Shown in pieces: positions 11,987 through 23,492 of a stretch of DNA of 64,000 bases (positions are counted from its first letter, which is position 1; the number at the start of each line of letters is the position of its first letter). Made by a program: the position numbers and the translations under genes. The DNA comes from Diabrotica undecimpunctata (Eukaryota > Arthropoda > Insecta > Coleoptera > Chrysomelidae): contig NC_092808.1 in assembly GCF_040954645.1 (NCBI RefSeq), forward strand, positions 88,479,542 to 88,543,541, written 5' to 3'. The notes under the pieces are model-generated. The model had not been told where the DNA came from. It worked only from the letters and a program-made list of their open reading frames with translations, and did no database searches.

Positions 11987-12480
11987 TTTTAAAATTAGTT
12001 ACAATCTTACAGGCTGTTCCATAAGATGGTGGCAGACCAAACTTTTGTTTTTTTCTGCTTCACTTCCACATCACAACAATGTAAAGTTTTATTATATTAT
12101 ACCGGGGATTTAAAAAGTTTTAACCAATATTACCTGAAAATCGTATCAAGTTTAACTCCCTGTATAATTAAAAAGGAGTATAGGAACATTGATATATTGC
12201 AACCATAGTTTTTTAATAATCGTTAAAAATTATAAAACATATTCGTTTTTATAATATACGTTAAATCAAATACAGGGTAAGTCAAAATACAAGTACATTA
12301 TTTTCTTGGTAATTTTAAATAGAACACCCTGTATTTTATAACATTATCAAAAAGTACTAATATCGTACTTCAAATTTTATAAAGTACTCTCTATACCTAA
12401 AGTTATCAGTTTTCTAGATATTTTTATTTTTCTATCAAAGTATTAATTTGGTAGATATTTTAACGTTTACCAATAATTAT
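11987..12480 (+). repeat. left terminal inverted repeat
   Basis: Starts TTTTAAAATTAGTTAC and ends near CAATAATTAT. Its complement begins at 17772 and continues, after the gypsy insertion is removed, to 13181. Confidence 0.85.
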
Positions 12481-12619
12481 TTTGAGTCGGCCATGATTGA
12501 TTTGTCAGAAACTGACAGTTTGACATTATTGTTTATTACTTCAGTATTGGGATACACTGTAAATTAGCAACAATTATTATTTAGTAACTCAGTAATTAAT
12601 TCAATTTAAATTAGCAATA

Positions 12620-13024
12620 ATGAATTTTACTACTGATGAAATGGTAGATATGATCTGGATATTGGGGGAATGCAATAAAAATTCATTACTATCAGCTAGA
12701 AATGATCAAGAATGGTTTTTAGATAGGCGGCAACCTAGACAAGATAGGTACATTTGAAAAATTGAAAGATCGATTTAACCGCATTAGTAAGATGGTCCCA
12801 AGGTCACCGGAATTTAATAAAATCTACTCATTTTTTGGGGGTTACGTTAAGAACGAAGTATATAAAATACCACCAACAAGAAGGGATTATGAAAAATAGA
12901 ATCCGAATTGCATTTCAAAATATTTGTTTACAGATGCTTAGTAGGTAATGTAAGCAACTCTTTCAATGACCGCTTTCAAGTATGCACAGATGTTTTGGGA
13001 GGTCATTTTGAACACCTTACTTAA
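12620..13024 (+). pseudogene. mariner/IS630-like (DUF4817-type) transposase, internally deleted
   Basis: From the ATG at 12620 the translation gives an N-terminal helix-turn-helix start (FTTDEMVDMIWILGECNKNS, then FLDRRQPRQD), typical of arthropod DUF4817 transposases. After a frameshift near 12748 it continues FEKLKDRFNR and then jumps to the family's C-terminus (YVKNEVYKIPPT, then after another shift RFQVCTDVLGGHFEHL). The catalytic DDE/D centre is absent. Stops and frameshifts are present. It could not mobilise itself; the flanking inverted repeats are what trans-acting transposase would use. Confidence 0.75.
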
Positions 13025-13415
13025 GTAAGATAAGTTAAAATTACTGTTGTTTTTTATTTTTCTGTGTTGTTTTTTTTTTAATTTTCCGTCTGTTATTTTT
13101 TATAAATTTTATTTCAAATAAATTGTTTTCTTTTATGTGTCGCTATTTCGTTACTGAATTAATAATTATATTTGATAATTATTATTGGTAAACGTTAAAA
13201 TATCTACCAAATTAATACTTTGATAGAAAAATAAAAATATCTAGAAAACTGATAAGTTTAGGTATAGGGAATACTTTATAAAATTTGAAGTACGATATTA
13301 GTACTTTTGATAGTGATATAAAATACAGGGTGTTCTATTTAAAATTACCAAGGAAATAATGTACTTGCATTTTGACTTACACTGTATTTGATTTAACGAA
13401 TATTGTTATATCTTC

Positions 13416-13960
13416 AAACACCAGATGCGAAATCATATGATGAAGTAGTGAATATTATGAAAGAGCATTACAATCCAGAGCCCCTAGAAATAGCAGAAAT
13501 TTTTCGTTTCCTACAGAGAAAACAAATTGAAGGGGAAAGTGTAAAAGATTACCTAACAGTCCTACAAAGATTGGCAATTACTTGCAACTTTGGTGAGTAC
13601 CAAAAGAAAGCCTTACGAAATCAATTTGTATTTGGCCTATGTAATGAACGTATACAGAGTAGATTGCTGGAGATAAAAGATCTAACCATCGAAAGGGCCA
13701 TTGAAGTAGCCTTGAGTATGGAAACATCAGCAAGATATGCTGCCCAGTTACATCAATCACATGCAGGGATGGTGAATAAAGTTAGTGTGGAAAAGAAGAC
13801 TGAAAAATCAGCTAATACAACATCAAGAAATGTGTCAAATAGTGGAAATCATGTAAATAAAGTCTTAAACTGATTTAGGTATGGGTCTGAGCAACACTTA
13901 GCAAATAAATTCCCTAAAAAAGAGTTACAATGCAATAGATGTAAGAGGAAGGGACATTTG
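13416..13960 (+). pseudogene. gag: gag fragment of decayed gypsy element
   Basis: The frame gives a capsid-like segment (EHYNPEPLEIAEIFRF, then KALRNQFVFGL) and continues past an in-frame TGA at 13871-13873. Next come a damaged first zinc knuckle, in which the TGA sits where Cys is expected and the second Cys and last Cys are also changed, and a canonical second knuckle CNRCKRKGHLSKVC ending near 13972. The N-terminal part of gag and the start codon are missing with the 5' LTR deletion. The frame is shared with the following pol segment. Confidence 0.8.
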
Positions 13961-15712
13961 AGCAAGGTATGCATGAGGAGGAATGATACTAGTCAGGTAA
14001 ATGAGGTAGATGAAGGTCAATTGGATGAAGTTTTATATATTTCAAGCGAACAGTCCCAATACAGAGAAAAATTTATCATAAAATTACAGGTAAATAATGT
14101 TAATTTAAATTTTGAAGTTGACTCAGGCGCAGCAGTTACATTAATAAATAATACAGATTACCAATATTATTTTCCAAATTTGCAGCTATACAATACAAAT
14201 TTAAAATTAGTTTCTTATGGAGGTCAGCCACTAAATATTTTAGGCATGGCGGGGGTACAGGTCAAGTACAGGAAAGTAATTAAAAACTTAAACATTTATG
14301 TAGTAGAGTCAAATAAACATCCACTGCTAGGCAGGGAGTGGATTAGGCAATTACAGTTGAATTTTCAAAATGAAATCTTTAGTGTAGATTTAAATGTGCA
14401 ATCAAAATTACATAGTTTATTTGAAAAATATAGTAGAATTTTCAAAAAAGATATAGGAAAGATTGTGGGCCTACAGGCAAAACTTCAGGTAAAATCCAAT
14501 ATTCAACCATTTTTTATTAAAGCAAGGAAGGTACCACATGCATTACTACCAGAAGTAGAAAAAGAGATACAACATTTACAAAATGAAGGTGTATTTAAAA
14601 AAGTAAATAGCTCTGAGTTTGCAACACCAATTGTACCAGTGATTAAAGCAAATGGATCTGTTAGGATATGTGGGGATTTTAAGAGTACATTAAACCAATA
14701 CATAGTAGTTGATGAGTACCCATTGCCTACAATTGAGGAGTTATTTTCTTCCATGGCGGGAGGTGAAAAATTTACAAAAATTGATCTGAAACAGGCTTAT
14801 TTGCAAATGGAAGTAAGAGAAGAGGATCAAAAATATTTGACACTGAGTACTCCAAAAGGACTTTTCCAAAGTACACGATTAATGTATGGATTAGCCAGTG
14901 CCCCAGCAATTTGGCAAAGGGAGATTGAAAACTTACTTAAAGATATACAGGGGGTATCGGTATTCCTGGATGATATCAAGATTACGGGACCAGATGACAT
15001 TACACACCTTCAGAGGTTGGAACTAGTCCTGAGCAGACTACACGAACATAATGTACGGGTAAATTTTGAAAAATGTCAATTTTTAACTAATTCAATCGAG
15101 TACTTTGGCTATGAGATCGATAAAACCGGTATACATAAAACGAAAGAGAAAGTGGATGCAATAGCAAATGCAAGAGCACCTACAAATAAAAAGGAAGTTA
15201 GAGCTTTTGTTGGTCTGTTAAACTATTATGGACGGTTTTTAAGAAATATAAGTCACATATTACATCCAATATATAATCTCCTTAAAGATGGTGTAACATT
15301 TAGATGGAGTAGGGACTGCCAAAAAGCATTTGAGAGGGCAAAAGAAGAGATTCTCTCAGAAAGGGTTCTTGCTCATTTTAACCCAACTTTACCTCTAGTA
15401 TTAGCTACAGATGCTAGTCCATATGCTGTGGGGGCAGTACTTTCCCACATCTACCCTGATGGAACCGAGCGCCCTATTCAATTTGCGTCCCAGATGCTGA
15501 GTGAGGTACAACAAAAATATGCGCAAATTGACAAAGAGGCTTATGGTATAATTTATGGAGTAAAAAAATTCTACTATTATCTATTTGGCAGACCTTTTAC
15601 GTTATTGGTTGATAATCAACCACTAATACAAATCTTGTCACCTTCAAAAAGTTTGCCTACACTTACAACTACAAGAATGCAACATTATGCATTATTTTTG
15701 CAAAGTTTTTAA
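13961..15712 (+). pseudogene. pol: protease-RT-RNase H part of decayed gypsy pol
   Basis: A long open segment in the gag frame. Order: protease with FEVDSGA and LLGREW; reverse transcriptase with a FLDD catalytic box (Phe replacing the usual Tyr) near 14967; connection; RNase H with LATDAS near 15411 and the YAQIDKEAYGI motif. An in-frame TAA at 15710-15712 cuts it before the end of RNase H; translation resumes in the same frame with HLNADSLSRLP. Gag and pol appear to be one frame in this family, unlike the element at 5.3 kb. Confidence 0.88.
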
Positions 15713-16709
15713 TACAAGATAAAATACAAAAATACTAAAGCACATTTAAATGCAGATTCTTTATCTAGACTACCAGCAGCCAATATTTCAAATGTAATTT
15801 ATGATGTTGCGGATAAATTCGAAATTATGCAAATTGAAACCCTACCCGTTACAGTAGAAGAAATGGCAAAAGCAACACAAACTGATAAACATTTACGTAA
15901 CTTACAACAAGGACTAAAAAGAGGCATAAAGATTGAACCTTCACAACGATTTTATATACCCCAAATAGAATTTACCGCACAGAGTGGTTGCATCTTACGG
16001 AACGACTGTGTTATAATACCAGGGAGCCTTCAAAACAGAATATTACAGGAACTACATACTGCTCATTTTGGGGTAGTGGAAGATGAAATCTCTTGCACGA
16101 AGCCACTGTTGGTGGCCAGGTATTACTAAAGACATTGAAATATTGTGCAAAAACTGTTCTGTTTGCAATGAACACAAAAATAACCCTAGTAAAGCACCAG
16201 TCCACCCATGGCAGACACCTACAGCACCATTTGAACGTGTCCATATAGATTTTGCAGGACCTTTTATAAATAAATATTTTTTAATACTTGTGGATGCATA
16301 TACTAGGTGGCCTGAAGTACATATAGTAAATGATATGACTAGTAAAACTGCAATAAATGTGCTAAGGAAGATCTTCACAACTTTCGGGATTCCATTTTAC
16401 TTAGTATCAGATAACGCCCAAACTTTTGTTTCATATGAATTCAAAAGATTTGTGAATGAAAATGGTGTTTTACATCAATTAAGTGCACCATATCATCCTG
16501 CTACAAACGGTTTAGCAGAGAGATATGTACAAACTGTCAAGCAATCTCTGCGTAACCTGAATTTTAGTACAGGTGATAAAGAGATAAAGTTAAATAAATT
16601 TCTATTTCAATATAGAATTACACCTAATACTACTACAGGTTTAAGTCCTTCAACCCTTATGTTTGGTAGAGTGATACGGTCAAGGTTAGATACCAAAAGT
16701 TGTTTGTGA
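15713..16709 (+). pseudogene. pol: integrase part of decayed gypsy pol
   Basis: Continues the pol frame to about 16080, where one extra base shifts the frame; the remainder is read from 16083. Visible are the zinc region (HTAHFGV before the shift, HCWWPGI and CKNCSVC after), then HIDFAGPF, VSDNAQTFVS and NGLAERYVQTVK carrying the D, D and E positions. Ends at a stop at 16707. Confidence 0.85.
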
Positions 16710-17174
16710 CAAAGCTCAAGATGATAGTTACAGGGTTTTAAATGAGGGGGAAAGAGTGGAAGCTACAGATTACATACATACAAACAAATGGAGATTTGGA
16801 CGGGTAGTAGAAAAACTGGGGAAGCTGCACTATATAATCAAATTAGATGATGGCCAGTATTGGAAACGACACATTGACCAGTTAAGAGCTATAGGGGAAA
16901 ATACACCATTACAGTCTGAAAATAATGTTATGCCTTATGTGCCCACAGTTATAAATGAATATATCGAGAAACAAACAGCTGCTTGTGAGTCAACTCCAAA
17001 TGGTGATAATATCAATATACCTGAGGTACAATCAGAACGAATGGATGCCAATAGATTATCTTCACATAGTCAAGGTGATTCAACTATCATTTCCTCGCCT
17101 TGCTCAGATGTTCCTTTGCGCCGTTCCAAAAGAACTATAGTAGCAGTAGTAGCACCAAAAAGGTTAGATTTATA
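16710..17174 (+). pseudogene. pol: integrase C-terminal tail of decayed gypsy pol
   Basis: A second frame change precedes this segment. It encodes a W-x-x-G-x-V...Y-x-I...R-H-x-D-Q-x-R pattern (WRFGRVVEKLGKLHYIIKLD, then RHIDQLR), the DNA-binding C-terminal domain common after gypsy integrases, and a polar tail ending at 17172-17174. Confidence 0.75.
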
Positions 17175-17194
17175 ATGGTATCATAGTATTACAT

Positions 17195-17210
17195 TTTAGG
17201 GGGGGAAGAG
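17195..17210 (+). other. polypurine tract
   Basis: A run of seven to eight G residues followed by AAGAG directly before the TGTTATATCTTC that opens the 3' LTR. Confidence 0.8.
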
Positions 17211-17463
17211 TGTTATATCTTCTACTTCTATAATATTACAAACTGCTGTTCCGACCTACACCTACGGAACACACCAACTGTCATAAAAGGACATGATATG
17301 CTGTCATTGGTCTGCGGTGGGGAGTTAACCTATTCATTGTACTGCTGCATTATTCATATCAGAAATATACGATGTAATTTACAAATTACAAGTACATTCA
17401 TTATTTCATTTCAATCCTGAAGACATCACCCAAAATATATACAAAGTGTGTACGGACACAACA
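17211..17463 (+). repeat. 3' LTR of decayed gypsy element
   Basis: 253 bp, starts TGTTATATCTTC and ends ACAACA before the AATAT duplicate. Its first 12 bases match the residual 5' LTR at 13404. Confidence 0.8.
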
Positions 17464-17772
17464 AATATTATAAAAACGAATATGTTTTATAAGTTTTAAC
17501 AATTATTAAAAAACTATGGTTGCAATAGATCAATGTTCCTATACTTCTTTGTAATTATACAGGGAGTTAAACTTGATACGATTTTCAGATAATATTGGTT
17601 ATAACTTTTTAAATACCTGGTATAACATAATAAAACTTTACATTGTTGTGATGTGGAAGTAAAGCAGATTTCAAATTTAAAATAAAATACAGAGTGTTCC
17701 ATTTAAAAAAACATAAGTTTGGTCTGCCACCATCTTATGGAACACCCTGTAAGATTGTAACTAATTTTAAAA

Positions 17773-18879
17773 TGTGGAGTTTAAAGCTGCCTACAATTTT
17801 TGTCAACAACTTTTTTTTGTAATTCTTACTATAACAGATCTACTGAGATTTCTTAATTGTTATAAACAAAGCTGCTATGAATTAAATAAAAAAGAGGCTA
17901 ACTTTGTCCCAAATTATTTTAGGACAAATTTTTTTTCTTTTAAATTTGTAAAAAAATTTAGGCTTTTTAAATATAAAAAATAATGTTCTTACAGGCAATG
18001 GCTAAAAAGTTATTCTAATTGTTTGTAAGCAAAAAATCGACATGTTTTTGCAAAATTATTTTGCAATATTTAAAATTAATTTTCTTAATTTTTTTTTAAT
18101 GTTAATAATAGAACAAGTCTTCTTCTTCAAGAAACTATCATTACAATTACTAAAACTATATAATTTTCTGAGTTAAATTGTTACAAAAAAAATTAATTTG
18201 GGAAAAACAAATAAAATAACTCTTAAACTATTTGACCGATCACTTTGAAATTTTAACAATATTTTAAGCACTCATAGGACGCAGCATTCTATGAAATATA
18301 AATGTTATAAATTTATTTTCAAAAAAGTTATTAACATTTATAAAAAACCGAAATTTTTGACCTATTTTGCAATTTTCTAAGCAACAAATAAGGATAGAAA
18401 CATTTAGTAAACGCCATTTTATAGGTTTTTATATGACTTAAAAGTTTCTTCTCTTGTAAAATTTGTTTTAAATGCTTCACTTTTTGCCGATAGACGAAAA
18501 AAGCAAAATTTTTCCGTTTTTTGGCCTTAATTTGTTAATAACTAATTAAGTCCAAAAAATCGACTACAGGAAACATATAGGTTTTTGTTACAGAGGTCCA
18601 TATGGTCCATACTACTAAAAACAACTGTCGTTTGCCTAGCCGGACGAGTGTCAAAAACAGGGTACTTTTTTTGCTTATTTCCCTGGCCTATAGGTCTGGC
18701 TCTAAAAAGCCATATAAAGATCACTGTATTTTCCTAGAAATTAGTTTCATTTTGAATTAAAGTTAGTTCTAGTTAGTTAAGTTAGATCTAGCTTTTGCTT
18801 TTGGCTTTATAAAATTTGACTTTTAATGCTAAAGGTAAGTTATATTGGTTGTGTAGACTCCATAAGTCCATAGTGGAGT
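17773..18879. other. AT-rich non-coding stretch, probably repetitive
   Basis: No gene seen. Blocks such as CTCTTAAACTATTTGACCGA with long A/T runs look like dispersed repeat sequence, but no boundaries could be fixed. Confidence 0.4.
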
Positions 18880-19820
18880 CAAAGAATATATAGTATTTTT
18901 CATATCAAAATGCGTGCACGTCATTCAAGATTTACGACGTCAGAACCCCACAGCGTTGCCAAAACATCAGAATAGTTATTATAGTAAGTGAGGAATTTTT
19001 AAAATGTCAACTATTTATCAAACTACTATATTAACAGTAAATACACTTAGTTTTAAGATTACTGCAACACACTAAAATACATAAGAAAACATTTTAATAC
19101 AAAATTATATATTCTAAATTTTAAACTTACCTCTTTCAGAGCATTAATAGTAAAAACGTCCCGCCATTATTTCTTGTTCAAAATAATCTATCTTATATGA
19201 AAGCTTATCAGCTTTCTACATACTATTTAGTTGTTTTGGTATAGCACAATCACAATACACAAAAATAATTAGTTTTTAAAGCTATTAATCTAAATTTAAT
19301 ATGTATTTATAAATATAATTTATTAATATATAATATATTATGATCAAATTGTGTAAGAAATCAAAACATAAACAAAATTCTTACTATAAAAAAGCGGCAA
19401 CACTTTAAACAATTTTGCCACACGCGTAACTGTCAAAAAATTTGAAGTATCCCCTTTATCAGTTGCATACAATTGTCTGATATATTTAATTAAAATTATT
19501 ATTTTGTGGAATATTAGACCTAAAGAGTTATTTCATAAAATTTATATTATTAATAATAACAAATGTTTTTGGTTATTTAATCAATATAATTCTAAAATTC
19601 CCAATATATAAGTGATGATTACATTTTTCTGATTATTATACTATGTTGACGCCTATGAAAGATCGAGTAGTTCCGTATATGTTTCGTATTATTAGCTGTG
19701 TTAGGAAAATTTGAACTATAAGGTTGACGTTCTGGAAATTTTAAATATAAGTGACGTCACTTTATATAAATTGTGACGTGCACGCATTTTTATATGAAAA
19801 ATACTACGCTATATTCTTTG
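18880..19820. mobile_element. non-autonomous element (MITE-like) with about 44-bp inverted repeats
   Basis: 18881-18923 (AAAGAATATATAGTATTTTT, then CATATCAAAATGCGTGCACG) is near-complementary to 19773-19820. The interior (about 850 bp) is AT-rich with no coding frame. GACGTCA appears just inside both arms. Target duplication not resolved. Confidence 0.65.
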
Positions 19821-20029
19821 GGGGAGTATTTGGCAAATTGGGATGAAGTTAGGAAATGAAGGTTATGTTATGTTGTGGTTATGTTATGTTTTTGTTCTGA
19901 TTTGTTTACAACCACTCTACAACTTGCAACTTGCTTGTACTTTCGGTAAACTCAACCGTCAGTCAGGTGCGTTTCCTTTTTGGGCTTAAATTATTATTGA
20001 AAAGCATTAAATGTTCTAAGTGTAATCAA

Positions 20030-20267
20030 ATGGAAGTCAAACAAGAAATTAGCGAGGACACCTGTAAAGTAGAAATAGAGCATAATGACCTGGATGATAC
20101 TCTTTTGGATGGCTTTAAATGTGAATATCAGGAAGAATTTAATAGGGAAAGTACACATGACACATATGATAATTTAGTTTTAAAGAAATGTTCCATAAAT
20201 AACAGAACAATAGAACAACATGGAAATAAACTTAATCCATTTGAAGAAAATCAAAAAACTGAAGAAG
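20030..20267 (+). CDS. C2H2 zinc-finger gene, exon 1
   Basis: Encodes an acidic N-terminus beginning [20 protein letters not shown] and containing [10 protein letters not shown]. It ends in KTEEG with the last codon split after its first base (20267), followed by GTTAGTAA as a plausible 5' splice site. The matching acceptor is at 33186, where the split codon is completed (GGC, Gly) and the frame runs straight into ten zinc fingers. An in-frame ATG at 19931 could add 33 residues, but MEVKQE at 20030 looks like the usual start for this type of beetle zinc-finger protein (from memory). Together with exon 2 it gives a 402-residue protein, probably a nuclear DNA-binding regulator. No frame damage. 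Confidence 0.72.
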
Positions 20268-20404
20268 GTTAGTAATAATATATTTAAGTCCTCCCATATT
20301 TCCTCCCATATGTTATATTATTAAATAAACTAGAAACTAGGTTTTTCACTCTTGATCAAATCTTTCAGGGACTTTTTAGAAGTATTCAAGAATAAAAATT
20401 AGAA

Positions 20405-21765
20405 ATTGTTGCTCTGATGTTATTGAGGTTACCTCTGGTGTGCCACAGGTGCTGTTCCTATGGCACACTAGTGGCTCCATTATTCCTCCTTGTTTTGTAT
20501 TAATAACAACAAATAAATTAAAATACACAGATGCTTTAATGTTCACAGGTGATCTCAAACTTTTTTGAAAAAGTTAAAATTGGAGAAAATGTAGGAGTTT
20601 TGAGATGGAATTGTGTGATTCCACATGCTTTTGAATTTTCTACGAACTTATCCTGCCTTTATTCTCTGAGGATGATAATTGGACTGTATTATTTGGAGTC
20701 TCTATGTACTATGTAAAGAATATAAGTAACACTGGATACAAACTTTTATTTCTCTATGTACTGTAGGTAATAGAAACAGGTACAATAGGTTATGCCTATA
20801 TCAAATTATGTTGTTACAAAAATTTGTTGTTGCTTTCGCAATCGCTGTGACAAATTCTATTTCCTCTATGTGAACACTTGAGAGTGAGAGAGACTGAGGA
20901 AAATCAGTGGCATACACTATGAGAATCACAAATACAAAATTATAAAAATGCGTATTGAAAACACCATGCTTCTCCAGCAAGAGTTTCTAGAGAGTTTTTG
21001 GGACAGTAGCCAAGGTAAGCTGGGGAAAGGGCTTTTTGAAGCTGTTATGTTTCTTCTAGGAATAATTTTAACTACCGATGGTGTTTTTTAATTGTAACGG
21101 AATATTTTAGCCGTCTTGGCATACTGTGTGGATTGAATTTAATACAAACAAAAGGAAACATTTTATTTCACCAACATTTTGAAAATTACAGGGTTGTAAA
21201 CAAAATCAGTTTACAACCAACAATGTTAGAAATTGAATGGATCCAGGATGCTTTGAATGTTCTATGGCTGTAGTGTTCAGGAAATCATTGGGTTCAAGGA
21301 GTTATCTGCGTTCAGTGTAGTATTAGATATTTAGGTATAATTGTTGATACTCATCTCCAAGCTATTGATCACATTAATACAATATCAGTGGAAGCAGCTA
21401 AGATGTTGGAATTTATCACTTGTTATTCAAAAAGGCTATCATGCCCAGCAAGTGTTGTACTGTACATTGGAGGTGTATTCTTCAGTTCTGTGGACTCCCA
21501 GTTATAAGGTACATAAAAAGTTGATTGAAAATGTTTGGCATAGATTTCTTCATTTCTACTCATATTGATTTAATATACTGGCCAGGTACATGATTACCAG
21601 GAAATGTTTAAGTGGTTTGTAGTTGTTTACTTTAGAATCTCGAAGATAATCTTATGATGCATGTTTTATATTCGAATTAATTCAAGGTCAATAATTTAGC
21701 TGTCCTGATCTTTTACATGCCCTTATTCTGTGTGTACCTTCTAGGCAACTTAGAAATACAAATAG
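20405..21765 (+). pseudogene. LINE reverse transcriptase, heavily decayed
   Basis: 20425-20570 resembles the VTSGVPQ...KYTDAL segment around the catalytic centre, with frame breaks. From 21300 there is IRYLGIIVDTHLQ, then LWTPSYKVHKKLIENVWHRF, the thumb and post-RT region of Jockey/CR1-like elements, and from 21620 further C-terminal text (LESRR, SYDACFIFELI, CPDLL). 20590-21300 could not be assigned. It lies in the putative intron. Confidence 0.65.
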
Positions 21766-22109
21766 ACTGTACACTACCTTTCACCAATATGTCAATCCAT
21801 GCATTGACATATTTTAACATATAAAATAGCCAACTGATAGAGACTCTATGTGATATTACAAAGTTAATTTATTATTTATTATTATTTTTATCTTTTAATC
21901 TTGTTAAGTATCAAATTAGATATTATTTTTAAGTTTGGATCTACTTGTATGATCTCTTTTAATTTATATAATATAGAGCTAAGAACTAACGCGCACTACT
22001 GCGACTCCGGCCACAGCCAGGATTGTGGTTGGTCGGATCCGGCCAATTTTATATATGTCTGACAGAAGCTGGTCGATACGACCAAAGTTAGTATGTACTC
22101 TAAAGCTGG

Positions 22110-22515
22110 ATTTATAGTTTGACGGACTGTAAACGTAGACGCATTGGAAAGAGATCAACATAGAATTTTGTGTATTCTTATTTATAAATAAACGTAAACG
22201 CATGACGGAACGTAAGTGAAAAGTACTGGAACGGAAGAATTGGCCAATTTTCATCTTTTACAGTGCGTTACTTGCGTCTGGCCAATCCCTCTGTATACAT
22301 TATTATTAAACACACAAATTTGTTTATGATTTGCATAATTTATAGGTTATGTTGAATATCGGTTAATGTAACTCATTCATGGTCACCAACTCTAGCCACT
22401 GTTTCTACTCATGCGCAAAAATTCCACTCCGTCGATTTATAAATTGACAAAATATTTACAGTCCGTTTGTTATGTTTCCAGTGCGTCTACGTTTACAGTC
22501 CGTCAAATCAGAGAA
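22110..22515. mobile_element. MITE with about 35-bp inverted repeats
   Basis: TTTGACGGACTGTAAACGTA (about 22116) is mirrored by TACGTTTACAGTCCGTCAAA (ending about 22508). The arms continue inward as GACGCA-TTGGAAA and TTTCCAGTGCGTC. The 400-bp body is non-coding. Confidence 0.75.
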
Positions 22516-22808
22516 CCACGAACACAGAGAAGCGACACGACCGTTCTAAAACGTGTACCGTTTTTGTATACGCATGCCCGATTCTGGTTGGTTAACTGTC
22601 ATCAACACGTGCTTATTCTTTAACTCTGATTATTTTATGATAGTCCGTAGGCGCCTGTGGTAAATACTCGACTCAACAAGTGCATTTGACCATTTATCTA
22701 ATTTATTTAGTAGTTAAAAGTTTATAGTTATAGTTAAAATATATAAGTTAAATATATAAGTTTATAGTTATAGTTTATAGTTAAAAGTTTAATTATTAAA
22801 TATTTAAA

Positions 22809-22897
22809 ATGTCTGGTTATGGTTGTGCGTTTCGCGGATGTTCATCTGTGACAGGAAAAGGAATAAGTTTATTTAGATTTCCTAAGAATAATAACAG
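22809..22897 (+). pseudogene. THAP domain exon 1 of the P-type transposase
   Basis: 29 codons plus two bases. Cys6 and Cys11 are the first zinc ligands. The split codon (AG) is completed by T at 23728 or 24168, giving Ser and continuing in frame to W and the second ligand pair, the normal THAP layout. Confidence 0.75.
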
Positions 22898-23254
22898 GTA
22901 ATTACTATTGCTTTGTAATTATTATTAGTTATTACATAATAGTATTAGTTTGACTTTCGAACAGTAAGCCGACGCCTACGTCCGAGCTCTCGTTAAGTGG
23001 AGTAATAAAAAATAAACTTTGGTCTGCCAAGGGATAGTTCAAAATGAAAACATTAAATTTGGTATCTCCGAAGGCTCAGGTCAAAAAATCAACAGATGGT
23101 GGCCGGGTGTCAGCGCGCTCGAAGACAACAATACGAATATAGTATTTTTAGGAAATAAAAATATATAGAGAGTTTTATACACGAGAATATTTGATTTAAA
23201 CGAAACAAAGAAATTTCTAAAATGCTCAAACTAAAAATTGTTGGAAACATAATT

Positions 23255-23490
23255 AGACCGATAATTGGGAAAATCTTAAAATTACAACAGAACAAGACTT
23301 CAAAATTGTAAAAACATGTTTGCAAATAAACAAACTTACATTAAATTATGAAAAAACTAAATACTCATCTACTTTTTGCTATATACAAAAGTTGTCTGTC
23401 AATGTTTAATTCGTTAAATATAAATAACAAAGATCAAATATATGGATCGGAGCACACAAAATATTTAGGAGTTTTAAATGGGAATTACAA
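23255..23490 (+). pseudogene. LINE reverse-transcriptase scrap inside the THAP intron
   Basis: CLQINKLTLNYEKTKY (about 23312-23360) matches the segment after the catalytic YxDD in Jockey-like RTs, followed after breaks by a possible HTKYLGVL remnant. Only a short stretch is recognisable. Confidence 0.5.
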
Positions 23491-23492
23491 AT

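Larger units (their letters stand above)
13404..17463 (+). mobile_element. decayed gypsy-type element lacking most of its 5' LTR
   Basis: The 3' LTR is 17211-17463. At the left end only the first 12-13 LTR bases (TGTTATATCTTC, 13404-13415) remain, joined directly to gag codons. The pentamer AATAT flanks both ends (13399-13403 and 17464-17468), so the 5' deletion occurred after or during insertion without touching the outer edge. It lies in the right inverted repeat of the 11987-17772 DNA transposon. Internal stops and frameshifts show it is dead. Confidence 0.88.
11987..17772 (+). mobile_element. DNA transposon with about 490-bp inverted repeats, split by a gypsy insertion
   Basis: The left arm 11987-12480 is the reverse complement of a right arm now in two parts, 17469-17772 (outer) and 13181-13403 (inner). 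Both arms contain a block reading CATAAGATGGTGGCAGACCA and an inner ATCAAATACAG block, each seen in inverted form on the other side. The left arm lacks about 44 nt present on the right near 17660-17700. The core 12481-13180 carries an internally deleted transposase. A gypsy element occupies 13404-17463 with AATAT on both sides, so the transposon predates it. Confidence 0.85.

Noticed and set aside
19931..20029. Upstream in-frame ATG as start of the zinc-finger gene
   Set aside because: The 33 added residues are hydrophobic and unlike the acidic start; MEVKQE at 20030 is preferred, though the longer form cannot be excluded.
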